The notes beneath the pieces were generated by a model that was not told where the DNA came from, did not search any database, and worked only from the letters and a program-made list of their open reading frames with translations. A stretch of 39,684 nt of DNA. Source: Actinomadura geliboluensis (GTDB taxonomy: Bacteria; Actinomycetota; Actinomycetes; Streptosporangiales; Streptosporangiaceae). Both the position numbers and the translations under genes were made by a program. Shown in pieces: positions 1-8,583 of this stretch. The stretch's first letter is position 1. Each line of letters starts with the position of its first letter. The DNA lies in NCBI RefSeq assembly GCF_005889745.1, contig NZ_VCKZ01000026.1, forward strand, positions 1 to 39,684. The letters are read 5' to 3'.

Positions 1-3
1 CGG

Positions 4-981
4 TTAGGGGGTTGTTGTTAGCCAGGTGGTGATGGCCTGGTGGAGGTCGGTTTTGGTGGTGGGTGGGGCGAAGGAGGCGTCGACGGCTGCTTTGGCCAGG
101 TCGGCTAGGGCGTGGTCGTTGTAGGCGAATGTGTCGCGGACGTGGGTGTACTCGGTGGTCAGGGAGGTGTCGATCAGGGCGGGGACGTCGGTGTTGAGCG
201 TGACGATCAGGCCCGCGTCTCGGAGGCGGGGGAGCGGGTGCTCCTCCAGGGATGAGGCGAAGCCCAGGGCGACGTTGGAGGTCGGGCACACTTCGAGGGG
301 GATTCCGCGTTCTCTGACCTCGGCCACGAGGTCGGGGTCGTCCAGGATCCGGATGCCGTGGCCCAGGCGTTCAGCGCGGCCGGGGCCGAGGGCCTGGCGG
401 ATGCTGGCGGGGCCTTCTCCCTCGCCGGCGTGGTGGACGACGTGCAGGCCGGTGTCGCGGGCGGCGGCGAATACCTCGGTGAACGGGTCTCCCGGGTGCG
501 CCTCGTCGCCCGCCAGGCCGATGGCGACCACGCGGTCGTGGCGCCGGGCGAGGTCGAGCGTCCGCCAGGCGCGCTCGACGGAGCGGCGCCGGGAGTGGTC
601 GAGGATGAGGCGGCACTCGATTCCGAATGCGTCCTCCCCGGCCTCCAGGCCCTCCAGGACGGCCTGGAGGGGCATGGCCAGGTCACCGAGCCGCTCGCCG
701 TGTCCGGCGGCCGTGAACGAGACCTCCGCGTACCGGACGCCCTGTGCGGATTCGTCCGCGCAGAACTCGTAGGCGATCCGCCGGAAGTCGGCGGGGCGGC
801 GTAGGCACGCGCGGACGAGGTCGTTCTGTGCGAAGAAGGAGGTGAAGTCGCCGAGCGTCGCCGTCTGGTCGGGAACGTCCACGCCGTTGGCCGCGCCGAT
901 CTCCCGGAGCGTCCCCCACCGGACGGTGCTCTCCAGGTGGACGTGGAGGTGTGCTTTGGGAAGGCTCAGCAGATCGCGCAC
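4..981 (-). CDS. add: Adenosine deaminase-family nucleoside deaminase
   Basis: A 325-aa metal-dependent deaminase of the adenosine deaminase family, expected to hydrolyse the 6-amino group of a purine nucleoside in the cytosol. Visible motifs are the N-terminal metal pair H13-x-H15, the H184-A-G-E187 segment with the catalytic Glu, H208-G, and N263-T-D265. In classical enzymes the metal-binding Asp is followed by a second Asp that contacts the purine (NTDDP); here that residue is Val266, so the substrate may differ from adenosine. The GTG start at 981 is supported by a TANNNT box six bases upstream. The C-terminus is Thr-rich. It is divergent from the acetyltransferase gene. Family assignment is firm; substrate is not. 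Confidence 0.9.
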   Translation of the reverse strand: MRDLLSLPKAHLHVHLESTVRWGTLREIGAANGVDVPDQTATLGDFTSFFAQNDLVRACLRRPADFRRIAYEFCADESAQGVRYAEVSFTAAGHGERLGDLAMPLQAVLEGLEAGEDAFGIECRLILDHSRRRSVERAWRTLDLARRHDRVVAIGLAGDEAHPGDPFTEVFAAARDTGLHVVHHAGEGEGPASIRQALGPGRAERLGHGIRILDDPDLVAEVRERGIPLEVCPTSNVALGFASSLEEHPLPRLRDAGLIVTLNTDVPALIDTSLTTEYTHVRDTFAYNDHALADLAKAAVDASFAPPTTKTDLHQAITTWLTTTP

Positions 982-987
982 GGCGGT

Positions 988-993
988 ACGCTA
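988..993 (-). promoter_or_regulatory. Predicted -10 box of the deaminase gene
   Basis: TAGCGT on the minus strand matches TANNNT and ends six bases before the GTG start, which predicts a leaderless transcript. Confidence 0.5.
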
Positions 994-1114
994 CGGCCCC
1001 CCACGCCGAGCTGACCAACGATTATCCGTGGGGTGGCGGAGAGGCCGGGACGTCCGGTCCTTGCGCAGGTGTGCAGGTGAGCCGGTGGTCTCGTTGGGGT
1101 GGTTGGTTCGTGGC

Positions 1115-1120
1115 TAGGCT
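1115..1120 (+). promoter_or_regulatory. Predicted -10 box of the GNAT gene
   Basis: TAGGCT ends six bases before the GTG at 1127, with no Shine-Dalgarno sequence between; a leaderless start is inferred. Confidence 0.5.
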
Positions 1121-1126
1121 TGCGAG

Positions 1127-1906
1127 GTGAAGGTCCGATCTCTTGCTTTTCGCACGGATCTGTTGATCCGCCGCTTGGCCGGCTCCGTCATCGTTGATCA
1201 CCCGTCCCACCAGGTGGTGCGGACGCCCGCTAACCCGAATTTCTGGTGGGGCAACTTCGTGCTCGTCGCTCCCGACGCGCTCTCGGAGGCTCCCGAGATC
1301 TTCGCTGCGGAGTTCCCGGAGGCGTCTCACCTGGCGATCGGTGTGGACGGGACCGAGGGTGAGACGGGCCGTCGCCCGGAATGGGAGCGGTTCGGGATCG
1401 GTGTCGAGGCCGATGCGGTGCTCACGGCTTCCTCGCTTCGAGCCCCGCGGCCGGTGGAACGAGCGGTCCTGCGTCCGTTGATCGATGACGACTGGAAGCA
1501 GGCGGAACGGCTGCGGCACGCGTGCGATGAGTCGGAGCCGTCGGAGGAGAACGCGGCGTTCGTGATGGCGAAACTCGCTGAGGAACGGCGCATGTGCGAG
1601 GTGGGCGACGCCACCTGGTTCGGCGCGTTCGTGGACGGCGAGATGCGCGCGGGGTTGGGTGTCGTCCTCGATGGCCGAGGGCTCGTCCGGTACCAGCATG
1701 TCGAGACCCATCCCGAGTTTCGTCGACGCGGTCTCGCCTCTGCGCTCGTCCACTTCGCCGGGGTGGAGGCCATGTCCAAGGGAGCACGGACGCTCGTGAT
1801 CGTCGCAGATCCGGAGGGCGAGGCGATTCGGATCTACCGATCACTCGGATTCGTCGAAACGGAACGCCAAGTCAGGCTCCAGCGCGCGGCTGATGATGCG
1901 ACATAG
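1127..1906 (+). CDS. GNAT family N-acetyltransferase
   Basis: A 259-aa protein whose C-terminal half (about residues 115-250) is a GNAT fold. The acetyl-CoA pyrophosphate-binding motif is visible as HPEFRRRGLASALV, followed by the typical ADP..AIRIYRSLGF segment. The N-terminal half has no recognisable motif but may be a degenerate GNAT-like domain, as in two-domain GNATs. The acceptor substrate cannot be predicted. The GTG start is chosen because a TANNNT box lies six bases upstream. The gene precedes the NADAR gene on the same strand, but a 208-base gap with its own promoter candidate argues against a tight operon. Confidence 0.85.
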   Translation: MKVRSLAFRTDLLIRRLAGSVIVDHPSHQVVRTPANPNFWWGNFVLVAPDALSEAPEIFAAEFPEASHLAIGVDGTEGETGRRPEWERFGIGVEADAVLTASSLRAPRPVERAVLRPLIDDDWKQAERLRHACDESEPSEENAAFVMAKLAEERRMCEVGDATWFGAFVDGEMRAGLGVVLDGRGLVRYQHVETHPEFRRRGLASALVHFAGVEAMSKGARTLVIVADPEGEAIRIYRSLGFVETERQVRLQRAADDAT

Positions 1907-1994
1907 GGTCTTGGTGCGTTGGCATGAGTGGCCGATTGTGTGCCGTGCTTGGAGCTTTAGTGGCTTCGATGTGAGTGTTGGTCAGCCATTGTTG

Positions 1995-2022
1995 TTGACC
2001 GAGGTGGACGGCGGGCTATCGT
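1995..2022 (+). promoter_or_regulatory. Predicted promoter of the NADAR gene
   Basis: TTGACC (1995-2000), a 16-base spacer and TATCGT (2017-2022). The transcript would have an 80-90 base leader containing the T-run at 2046-2051. Confidence 0.45.
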
Positions 2023-2051
2023 GGCCCGGCTCGCTGGGGTCGGTCTTTTTT
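2023..2051 (+). terminator. Possible weak hairpin followed by a T-run
   Basis: GGCCC (2023-2027) can pair with GGGTC (2037-2041), followed after four bases by TTTTTT. This could terminate read-through from the GNAT gene or attenuate the NADAR leader. The stem is short, so this is tentative. Confidence 0.3.
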
Positions 2052-2114
2052 GTTTCGGGTGTTCGCCCTTGTTGGTGGTGCTCGGGCTCAGCTTGTAGTT
2101 GAGGAGTTCTTGAG

Positions 2115-3233
2115 GTGCAGCGGATCTATCGGGTTGAGGACGGGCGGCGTATCGATGGTGTTGCGCGGCCCGTTTTCATCCACAACATGTCGTACCACCT
2201 GACCGACCTGCTCGTGTTCGCGGACGGCGCGATCAACTGTTGGGACTGGGTCGATCTGGACGGCCTGCGGGAGAAGCTCGACTCCGGCTGGGTGGTGACG
2301 GAGGTTCCCGAGGGCGGTGAGATCAGCGCGTTCGAGCTGGGGCGCTGGAAGGCCGCCGAGCCGATGTTCGGTCTCACGGCGGAGATGCTGCTCGGCGAGG
2401 TGGCGGACGACATCGAGCGGCTGAACGGACGTCCCGACTCCACCGGCCGGTGCCTGGCCGTGCTGGACCGGTATCTGGAGTCGCGTGACGAGGCCGATCG
2501 GCTGGCGTTGCGGGAGGCTTACCTGGCGATCCCCGCGCACAAGCGGCACTACTCGCTGGGGGACATGGACAACAAGGATCGGCCGCTGGTCTACCTTTGC
2601 ACCGATATCGGCGAGTCACCGATAGGCGGGTGGTTCAGTGATGACGAGGTCACCGAGGCCAAGCGAGAATGGGCGCTGGAGTATTTCGCCAGAAGGGGCC
2701 GTGATCGCGCGGAGTATGCGGCCAAGCGGCCGGCGGACGACCCGGTGGAGCCGGTGGCGGGGACGTTGCACTTCGGCGGGCGCGTGTATCCGAAGGGGTT
2801 CCCGGAAGACGCTGGAATTGATGTGCTCCAGAACGATTACCCGCGCCCGATCGAGGTCGGCGGTGTTGTTTATCCGTCTGTTGAGCATGCATACTGGGCA
2901 CTTTCCACCGACGATGCTGGTGCTCGCGAGCTGATTTGTGCGGCTGAGCGGGGTTATGGTGCCCGGAAAGCCGCTGAGGAGGCGCCGCGCGTCCAAGGGT
3001 GGGCGCAGGCGCGGACGGCGGTGATGGCCGGTCTCCTGCGCGCCAAGTACGCGCAGCATCCGGATCTCGCGGAGATTCTGGTCGGTACCGGTGATGCGCC
3101 CCTGGCCTACAGCGGGACGGATTCCGACCACTGGAACACGCGCGGCGGGGCAGGCCGCAATTGGGTGGGGCGGCTGCTCGAACTCGTCCGGTCCGAACTG
3201 CAGGCGGAGCGGGCCGGGATCGGGCTGCCCTGA
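2115..3233 (+). CDS. NADAR-domain protein with N-terminal accessory domain
   Basis: A 372-aa protein. The C-terminal part (about residues 215-360) is a NADAR (YbiA-like) domain: it has the region around YPSVEHAYWAL and a GRNWVGRLLELVR end. NADAR proteins act on ADP-ribose or related N-glycosides; some remove ADP-ribose from guanine in DNA. The N-terminal about 170 residues form a separate domain that I recognise only as one often seen with NADAR. The GTG start follows GAGGAG (2101-2106) by eight bases. Codons around 2810-2960 end in T or A unusually often for this window, and the upstream region is AT-richer, which hints at acquisition. No ADP-ribosyltransferase gene is adjacent. It is convergent with mutY, three bases apart. 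Confidence 0.8.
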   Translation: MQRIYRVEDGRRIDGVARPVFIHNMSYHLTDLLVFADGAINCWDWVDLDGLREKLDSGWVVTEVPEGGEISAFELGRWKAAEPMFGLTAEMLLGEVADDIERLNGRPDSTGRCLAVLDRYLESRDEADRLALREAYLAIPAHKRHYSLGDMDNKDRPLVYLCTDIGESPIGGWFSDDEVTEAKREWALEYFARRGRDRAEYAAKRPADDPVEPVAGTLHFGGRVYPKGFPEDAGIDVLQNDYPRPIEVGGVVYPSVEHAYWALSTDDAGARELICAAERGYGARKAAEEAPRVQGWAQARTAVMAGLLRAKYAQHPDLAEILVGTGDAPLAYSGTDSDHWNTRGGAGRNWVGRLLELVRSELQAERAGIGLP

Positions 3234-3236
3234 CGC

Positions 3237-4115
3237 TCAGTGGGGCAGGGCGTAGCGGCCGTCGTCCAGGGGGTCGACCAGGCCGTCGGCGATGAGGGCG
3301 TCCAGGGCGCGTTCGCGTTGGACGGCGTCCGACCAGACGATGTCGAGGGCCGGCTTCTCGACCGGGCCCTCGGCGTCCCGCAGGACGGCGAGGATGCGGC
3401 CGCGGCATTGGCGGTCGGTGCCGGCGTACGTCTGGCCCCGGCGCGGCGGGCCGTCGTAGGCGGGGCGTCCGGCCGCGTGCCAGGCGCACTGGTCGAGCAC
3501 CGGGCAGTCGACGCAGCGGGGCGTGCGGGCGGTGCAGACGAGCGCACCGAGTTCCATGGCGGCGACGGCCCAGCGGGCGGCGGTCGGCGCGTCGGGCGGC
3601 AGGAGGCTCTCCGCCAGCTCGACCTCCGCCCTGGTCTGCGACTTCGGCGGGTACTCGGTGCCGGAGACCAGCCGGGCCAGGACGCGCCGGACGTTGGTGT
3701 CGAGGACGGCGTGCCGCTGCCGGAACGCGAAGCTGGCGACGGCCGCGGCCGTGTACGCGCCGATGCCGGGCAGTGCCAGCAGGTCGGCGTGGGAGGACGG
3801 CACCTCGCCGCCGTGGCGTTCGGTGATCGCGCGAGCGGACTCGTGGAGGCGCAGGGCCCGGCGCGGGTAGCCGAGCCGCCCCCACGCCCGGACGGCCTCC
3901 CCGGACGGTTCGGCGGCCAGCGCGGCGGGAGTGGGCCAGCGGGCCATCCAGGCGTCCCAGACGGGCAGGACGCGCGACACCGGGGTCTGCTGGAGCATGA
4001 TCTCGCTGACGAGGACGCCCCACGGGGTCGCGTCCGGGGCCCGCCACGGGAGGTCCCGGGCGTTCGCCTCGTACCAGGCGAGGATCGGGGCGGTGTAGAC
4101 GGAGTTCAGGTTCAT
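3237..4115 (-). CDS. mutY: A/G-specific adenine glycosylase MutY
   Basis: A 292-aa DNA repair glycosylase that removes adenine mispaired with 8-oxoguanine. It has the SEIMLQQT segment with the catalytic Glu, the helix-hairpin-helix LPGIGAYTAAAV, the catalytic Asp in VLDTNVRRVLARL, and a [4Fe-4S] motif C-x6-C-x2-C-x5-C near residue 190-210. The C-terminus is short and lacks an obvious NUDIX-like MutT domain, as in actinobacterial forms. The ATG at 4115 is chosen because it begins the canonical N-terminus; the reading frame stays open far upstream but gives no family sequence. It is divergent from the exported-protein gene. Confidence 0.93.
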   Translation of the reverse strand: MNLNSVYTAPILAWYEANARDLPWRAPDATPWGVLVSEIMLQQTPVSRVLPVWDAWMARWPTPAALAAEPSGEAVRAWGRLGYPRRALRLHESARAITERHGGEVPSSHADLLALPGIGAYTAAAVASFAFRQRHAVLDTNVRRVLARLVSGTEYPPKSQTRAEVELAESLLPPDAPTAARWAVAAMELGALVCTARTPRCVDCPVLDQCAWHAAGRPAYDGPPRRGQTYAGTDRQCRGRILAVLRDAEGPVEKPALDIVWSDAVQRERALDALIADGLVDPLDDGRYALPH

Positions 4116-4172
4116 GGCGCGCGGCCATTGTGGCACGCGGCGGGTCGTCCCCTCGTTCCGGTCCGGCGAATG

Positions 4173-4178
4173 CATACT
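4173..4178 (+). promoter_or_regulatory. Possible -10 box of the exported-protein gene
   Basis: CATACT ends six bases before the ATG at 4185. It differs from TANNNT only at the first base. Confidence 0.35.
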
Positions 4179-4184
4179 GCCCGT

Positions 4185-4799
4185 ATGTTTCCGAATACTG
4201 GGCGTCACTCGGGTGGTTCTGGGTTGGACCAGTACTGGCGGCGTCGGGCGGTGGCGTTGGCCGCCGTTCTGGGCGCGGTCGGCCTGCTGGCCTGGGCGTG
4301 CGCCGGGACGGGCGGGAGCGAGCAGGTCCGGAACGCGGGCGCGGCGGAGAGCGCGAGCCCGCCGCCTCCGCCCACCGCGATGCCGACGGTCACGGTCACC
4401 ACGACGACCACGCCCGAACCGGACCCCGAGAAGGACGGCGGCCCCTGCGACGACGATGACCTGGTCATCAACATGTCCGCCTTGCAGAGCACCTACAGCG
4501 GCTCCGCACGGCCCGAGTTCAGGGTCACGGTCGTCAACACCGGCCAGGGTTCCTGCAAGTTCGACACGGGTGGGCTGGACGTCCGCATCACGTCGGGCTC
4601 GGATCGCATCTGGTCGTCCGCCGGCTGCCGGCAAGGCGCCGCCCCGAAGGAGACGCTCCGCCGCGGCATCCCGTTCGTCGACAACGTCACGTGGGACCGC
4701 ACCCGGGGCTGCAAGGGCAAGGTCAGTGCACGTCCCGGCACCTACGTGGCCCAGTTGAAGGGCACGAAGGTCGAGAAGCAGATCTTCCGGCTGCGCTGA
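4185..4799 (+). CDS. Membrane-anchored exported hypothetical protein
   Basis: About 204 aa. A hydrophobic segment (about residues 24-42, rich in Ala, Val and Leu) is preceded by Arg residues and followed by a Pro/Thr-rich linker (PPPPPTAMPTV, then a Thr run). The C-terminal 120 residues form a beta-rich domain with four or more cysteines, reminiscent of DUF4232-like extracellular domains. A membrane anchor or lipoprotein-like export signal is inferred; the AWACAG segment could be a lipobox-like site. The ATG at 4185 is preferred because of the -10-like box, with an in-frame ATG at 4170 as alternative. It is convergent with disA, with ten bases between stops. Function unknown. Confidence 0.7.
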   Translation: MFPNTGRHSGGSGLDQYWRRRAVALAAVLGAVGLLAWACAGTGGSEQVRNAGAAESASPPPPPTAMPTVTVTTTTTPEPDPEKDGGPCDDDDLVINMSALQSTYSGSARPEFRVTVVNTGQGSCKFDTGGLDVRITSGSDRIWSSAGCRQGAAPKETLRRGIPFVDNVTWDRTRGCKGKVSARPGTYVAQLKGTKVEKQIFRLR

Positions 4800-4809
4800 G
4801 GCGCGCGGG

Positions 4810-5892
4810 TCAGACGTAGCGTTCCAGGATGGAGGATTCGGCGAGGCGGGACAGGCCCTCGCGGACGCTGCGGGCGCGGGACTCGCCGACGCCGCCGACG
4901 GCCTGGAGGTCGTCGATGCTGGCGGCGAGGAGCTTCTGCAGGCCGCCGAAGTGCTCGACGAGGCGCTCGACGACCATGCTGGGCAGCCGGGGGACCTTGG
5001 CGAGCAGGCGGAAGCCCTTGGGGCTGACGGGCAGGTCGAGGGCGTCCGGGCCGGCGAAGCCCATCACCTCGGCGACCGTGGACAGGTCGAGGAGCTCGTT
5101 GGCGGACAGGGTGTCGAGGGACGCCAGGATGGCCCCGACGCCGCGGGCGCGGGTGTCGTCGGACGGGTAGTCGCGGACGATCAGCTCCCGGTCGGCGTCG
5201 ACGCCGGAGACCAGCTCGTCGAGCTGGAGGGACAGCAGCCGGCCGTCGGTGCCGAGCTCGACGACGTAGCCCTCGATCTCGTCGGCGATGCGGCGCACCA
5301 TCTCCAGGCGCTGGACGACGGCGCTGACGTCGCGGACGGTGACGAGGTCCTCGATCTCGAGGGCGGAGAGCGTGCCGGACACCTCGTCGAGCCGCAGCTT
5401 GTAGCGTTCGAGCGTCGCCAGGGCCTGGTTGGCCTTGGACAGGATGGCCGCCGAGTCTTCGAGGACGTAGCGGATGCCGTCGAGGTACAGCGCGATGATG
5501 TGCATCGACTGGCTGACGGAGATGACGGGCAGGCCGGTCTGCCGGGCGACGCGCTCGGCGGTGCGGTGCCGCGTGCCGGACTCCTCGGTCGGGATGGTCG
5601 AGTCGGGCACGAGGTGGACGGCGGCGCGGACGATGCGGCTGTGGCTGTCGTCGAGGACGATGGCGCCGTCCATCTTGGCGAGTTCGCGCAGGCGGGTCGC
5701 GGAGAACTCGACGTCGAGCTCGAAGCCGCCCGTGCACAGCTCCTCGACCGCCTTGTCGTAGCCGAGCACGATCAGGCCGCCGGTGTGGCCCCGGAGGATC
5801 CGCTCCAGTCCGTCGCGGATCTGGGTGCCCGGGGCCACCGCTGCCAAGGTGGCGCGGCGTCGTTCGTCATGACCCTTGTCGTGTGATGGCAC
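4810..5892 (-). CDS. disA: DNA integrity scanning diadenylate cyclase DisA
   Basis: A 360-aa octameric enzyme that makes c-di-AMP from two ATP and scans DNA for branched structures. The diadenylate cyclase domain (about residues 15-150) shows the DGA motif in [10 protein letters not shown] and the RHR motif in [12 protein letters not shown] helical linker follows, then a C-terminal helix-hairpin-helix DNA-binding region ([17 protein letters not shown]). The GTG start at 5892 has GGGGG four bases upstream. It lies 113 bases downstream of radA on the same strand, the usual actinobacterial pairing linking recombination repair with c-di-AMP signalling. Confidence 0.96.
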   Translation of the reverse strand: MPSHDKGHDERRRATLAAVAPGTQIRDGLERILRGHTGGLIVLGYDKAVEELCTGGFELDVEFSATRLRELAKMDGAIVLDDSHSRIVRAAVHLVPDSTIPTEESGTRHRTAERVARQTGLPVISVSQSMHIIALYLDGIRYVLEDSAAILSKANQALATLERYKLRLDEVSGTLSALEIEDLVTVRDVSAVVQRLEMVRRIADEIEGYVVELGTDGRLLSLQLDELVSGVDADRELIVRDYPSDDTRARGVGAILASLDTLSANELLDLSTVAEVMGFAGPDALDLPVSPKGFRLLAKVPRLPSMVVERLVEHFGGLQKLLAASIDDLQAVGGVGESRARSVREGLSRLAESSILERYV

Positions 5893-6005
5893 CTGACCCC
5901 CGGAGGTCGCTGGACGGCGTCAGTTTACCGAGGAGGGCCGCGCACTGGTTCCTCCCCAGGTCGCAAGCGTGCGTTGTGTGGAGTAATACTCTGGCGTGAC
6001 CCGTT

Positions 6006-7439
6006 TCACGGGGCCGTAAACGCGACCTGGAGCGCCTGTTTCAGGCTGTCGACCTCCATCACCTTCATGCCCTCGTAGCTGCTGAGCTGCGGGTCGGCGC
6101 GCTTGAGCGGGGACCCGTCGGCGAGTTCGAGGGAGCCGCGCGGGACGACGGCGTGCTTGAACCCGAGCCGGGCGGCCTCGGCGAGCCGCCGCTGGACGCC
6201 GGGCACGACGCGGACCTCCCCGGCGAGGCCGACCTCGCCGAGCGCGATCAGGCTGGTGGACAGGGCCTGCTCGACGGTGGAGCCCGCGACGGCGAGCGCG
6301 AGGGCGAGGTCGACGGACGTCTCGTTGAGCCGCACCCCGCCGACCGTGGAGACGTACACGTCCTGCTCGTGCATGGAGATCTTGCAGCGCTGCGCGAGGA
6401 CGGCGAGGACCATCGCGACGCGGGAGGTGTCGAGGCCGGACGTGGCCCGGCGCGGCGCGGGCAGGTGCGACTTCGCGACGAGCGACTGGACCTCGGCGAC
6501 GAGGGGGCGGCGGCCCTCCAGCGTGACGGTGACGCAGGTGCCGGGGACGGCCTCGTCGCGGCGGGTGAGGAACAGGCCGCTCGGGTCGGGCAGCCCGACG
6601 ATGCCGACCTCGGAGAGGTCGAAGCAGCCGAGTTCGTCGGTCGGCCCGTAGCGGTTCTTCACGGCGCGGATCATGCGGAGCCGGGAGTGCCGGTCGCCCT
6701 CGAAGTACAGGACGACGTCGACGAGGTGCTCCAGCAGGCGCGGCCCGGCGATCGCGCCCTCCTTGGTGACGTGGCCGACGAGGACGACGGTGATGCCGCG
6801 CTCCTTGGCGACCCTGATCAGGTTGGCGGCGACCTCGCGGATCTGGGTGACGCCGCCGGGCGCGCCGTCGACCTCGGACGTCCCGATCGTCTGGATGGAG
6901 TCGACGACGAGCAGCGTGGGCTCGACGGCGTCGATGTGCCCGAGGATCGCCGACAGCTCGGTCTCGGCGGCGAGGTAGAGCCGGTCGGTGATCGCCCCGA
7001 CCCGGTCGGCGCGCAGCCGCACCTGCTCGGCCGATTCCTCGCCGGTCACGTACAGGACGTTCTTGGCGGGGGTGTCGCCGTTGCCCTCGGGGCCGGTGGA
7101 GGCGAGCGCGGCGACCTCCAGCAGCAGCGTCGACTTGCCGATGCCCGGCTCGCCCGCGAGCAGCAGGACGGCGCCGGGCACGATGCCGCCGCCGAGCACC
7201 CGGTCGAGCTCGTCCAGGCCGGTGGGGCGGGTCTTCGCGGACCGGACGTCCACCTGCCCGATCGGCCGGGCGGGCGCGCTGACCGGCCCGGCGGTCACGA
7301 CCCGCGCGGGGGTGGCGGACGCCGCCTCGGTGACCGTCCCCCACGTCTGGCACTCGCCGCAGCGCCCCACCCATTTGGACGTCTGCCAGCCGCACTCCGA
7401 GCACCGGTAGGCCGCCTTGGCCGTCTTCGCCTTCGCCAT
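6006..7439 (-). CDS. radA: DNA repair protein RadA (Sms)
   Basis: A 477-aa RecA-like branch-migration ATPase. The N-terminus has a C4 zinc finger (CSECGWQTSKWVGRCGEC), then Walker A GEPGIGKST, the RadA-specific KNRYG motif, and a C-terminal Lon-protease-like domain without proteolytic function in the family. It processes recombination intermediates. The ATG at 7439 has a TANNNT box eight bases upstream. It is followed by disA on the same strand, so co-transcription is likely. Confidence 0.96.
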   Translation of the reverse strand: MAKAKTAKAAYRCSECGWQTSKWVGRCGECQTWGTVTEAASATPARVVTAGPVSAPARPIGQVDVRSAKTRPTGLDELDRVLGGGIVPGAVLLLAGEPGIGKSTLLLEVAALASTGPEGNGDTPAKNVLYVTGEESAEQVRLRADRVGAITDRLYLAAETELSAILGHIDAVEPTLLVVDSIQTIGTSEVDGAPGGVTQIREVAANLIRVAKERGITVVLVGHVTKEGAIAGPRLLEHLVDVVLYFEGDRHSRLRMIRAVKNRYGPTDELGCFDLSEVGIVGLPDPSGLFLTRRDEAVPGTCVTVTLEGRRPLVAEVQSLVAKSHLPAPRRATSGLDTSRVAMVLAVLAQRCKISMHEQDVYVSTVGGVRLNETSVDLALALAVAGSTVEQALSTSLIALGEVGLAGEVRVVPGVQRRLAEAARLGFKHAVVPRGSLELADGSPLKRADPQLSSYEGMKVMEVDSLKQALQVAFTAP

Positions 7440-7447
7440 GGGACGGA

Positions 7448-7453
7448 AGCGTA
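7448..7453 (-). promoter_or_regulatory. Predicted -10 box of radA
   Basis: TACGCT on the minus strand ends eight bases before the ATG, with no Shine-Dalgarno sequence; probably leaderless. Confidence 0.45.
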
Positions 7454-7490
7454 GAGCCCGCCTGCGACAGCGGGCCCGCGGCGGCGCGGG

Positions 7491-8549
7491 TCAGGTGTTC
7501 TTGCGGGCCCGTTCGATCAGGTCGCCGAGGTGGTCGGAGACGACGCCGGGGCGCTCCATCATGGCCATGTGCCCGGCGGCCGGGACGACCTCCAGCCGGG
7601 CGGACGGCACGCACGAGGCGATCTTGAGGCTGTGCTCGATCGGGGTGAGCATGTCGTTCTCGCCGCCGAGGACGAGGGTGTCGGCGCCGCCGAGGGCGGC
7701 GCAGTCGCTGATCACGTCGGTGGTGATCATCGAGCGCAGGAAGGCGGCGAACGCGTCCATCCGGGTCTCGGTCATCATCTGCTCGGCGAACGCGACCGCG
7801 GCGGGGCTCGCGTCGGGGCCGAACGCGACGAGGTCCTCGACGAGGGTGGCGGCGTCGCGGCCGAGGTGGCGGACCCGCTCCACGGCGCCGGAGCCGGCGC
7901 CGAACGCGTCGAGGGCGCGCGGCAGGACGCGGTGCGTGGTGCGCGCGAGCAGCGCGGGCATGCCGAGGGTGATCTCGCCGAGCCCGCCGGACGAGGTGCA
8001 CAGCAGCCCGGCGGCGAGGATCTTGCGGCCGACCAGCTCCGGGTGCTCGTCGGCGTACCGCATGATCGTCATCCCGCCCATCGAGTGGCCGACGAGGACC
8101 ACGGGCGTGTCGGCGGGGACGGTCGCCTCGATGACGGCGGCGAGGTCGGCGGCGAGCCGCGGGATGGCGTAGCCGTCCCGGTCGCCGCCGTCGGAGCGGC
8201 CGTGGCCGCGCTGGTCCCAGAAGACGAGCCGGCCGAGGCCGCGCAGCGCCTTGCGCTGGAAGTGCCAGGAGTCCTGGGTGAGCGTCCAGCCGTGCGAGAA
8301 CACGACGGCGAGGTCGGTGCGGTCGTCGCCGTCGATCTCGGCGTACAGCCGGGTGCCGTCGTCGGCGCGGACGGGGACGGGCCGCCCGCGCAGGGAGCCG
8401 AACGGCTCGCCCGCGAACGGGTCGGGACGCAGCTGGAGGCGGCGCATCGCGCGGCGCTGGGCGACCAGCCCGGCGCCCGCGCCGGCGGCGCCGGCGGCGG
8501 TGGCGGCCAGCAGCCCGCCGAAGGCTCTCCCGGCAGTGACACGGCCCAT
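7491..8549 (-). CDS. Alpha/beta hydrolase with N-terminal membrane anchor
   Basis: A 352-aa alpha/beta hydrolase. The oxyanion segment HGWTL, the DQRGHGRSDGG strand and the nucleophile elbow GHSMGG are clear, and a late GHMAMMERP segment supplies the catalytic His. Residues 10-30 are a run of Ala/Gly long enough for a membrane anchor. The substrate is unknown. The ATG has a GGAGG six to seven bases upstream. An inverted repeat resembling a TetR operator sits just upstream (8565-8578), in the 34-base gap after the methyltransferase gene. Confidence 0.88.
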   Translation of the reverse strand: MGRVTAGRAFGGLLAATAAGAAGAGAGLVAQRRAMRRLQLRPDPFAGEPFGSLRGRPVPVRADDGTRLYAEIDGDDRTDLAVVFSHGWTLTQDSWHFQRKALRGLGRLVFWDQRGHGRSDGGDRDGYAIPRLAADLAAVIEATVPADTPVVLVGHSMGGMTIMRYADEHPELVGRKILAAGLLCTSSGGLGEITLGMPALLARTTHRVLPRALDAFGAGSGAVERVRHLGRDAATLVEDLVAFGPDASPAAVAFAEQMMTETRMDAFAAFLRSMITTDVISDCAALGGADTLVLGGENDMLTPIEHSLKIASCVPSARLEVVPAAGHMAMMERPGVVSDHLGDLIERARKNT

Positions 8550-8564
8550 GTCGGTCCTCCCGTA

Positions 8565-8578
8565 TGACCAACTAGTCA
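8565..8578. promoter_or_regulatory. TetR-type inverted repeat upstream of the hydrolase
   Basis: TGACCA-AC-TAGTCA, arms matching at five of six positions, lies 16 bases upstream of the hydrolase start. A repressor site is inferred. Confidence 0.45.
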
Positions 8579-8583
8579 GTAAC

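Noticed and set aside
1893..2102. 69-codon frame after the GNAT gene
   Set aside because: Starts inside the GNAT gene, covers promoter and T-run sequences, has no ribosome-binding site of its own and resembles no protein.
3240..4184. Open frame extending the exported-protein gene about 310 codons upstream, antisense to mutY
   Set aside because: Gly/Ala/Arg-rich shadow of the mutY frame; the protein-like sequence begins only at 4170-4185.
6000..6012. CCCGT-TTC-ACGGG hairpin at the radA stop as a terminator
   Set aside because: Only 5 bp, overlaps the radA stop codon and would uncouple radA from disA.
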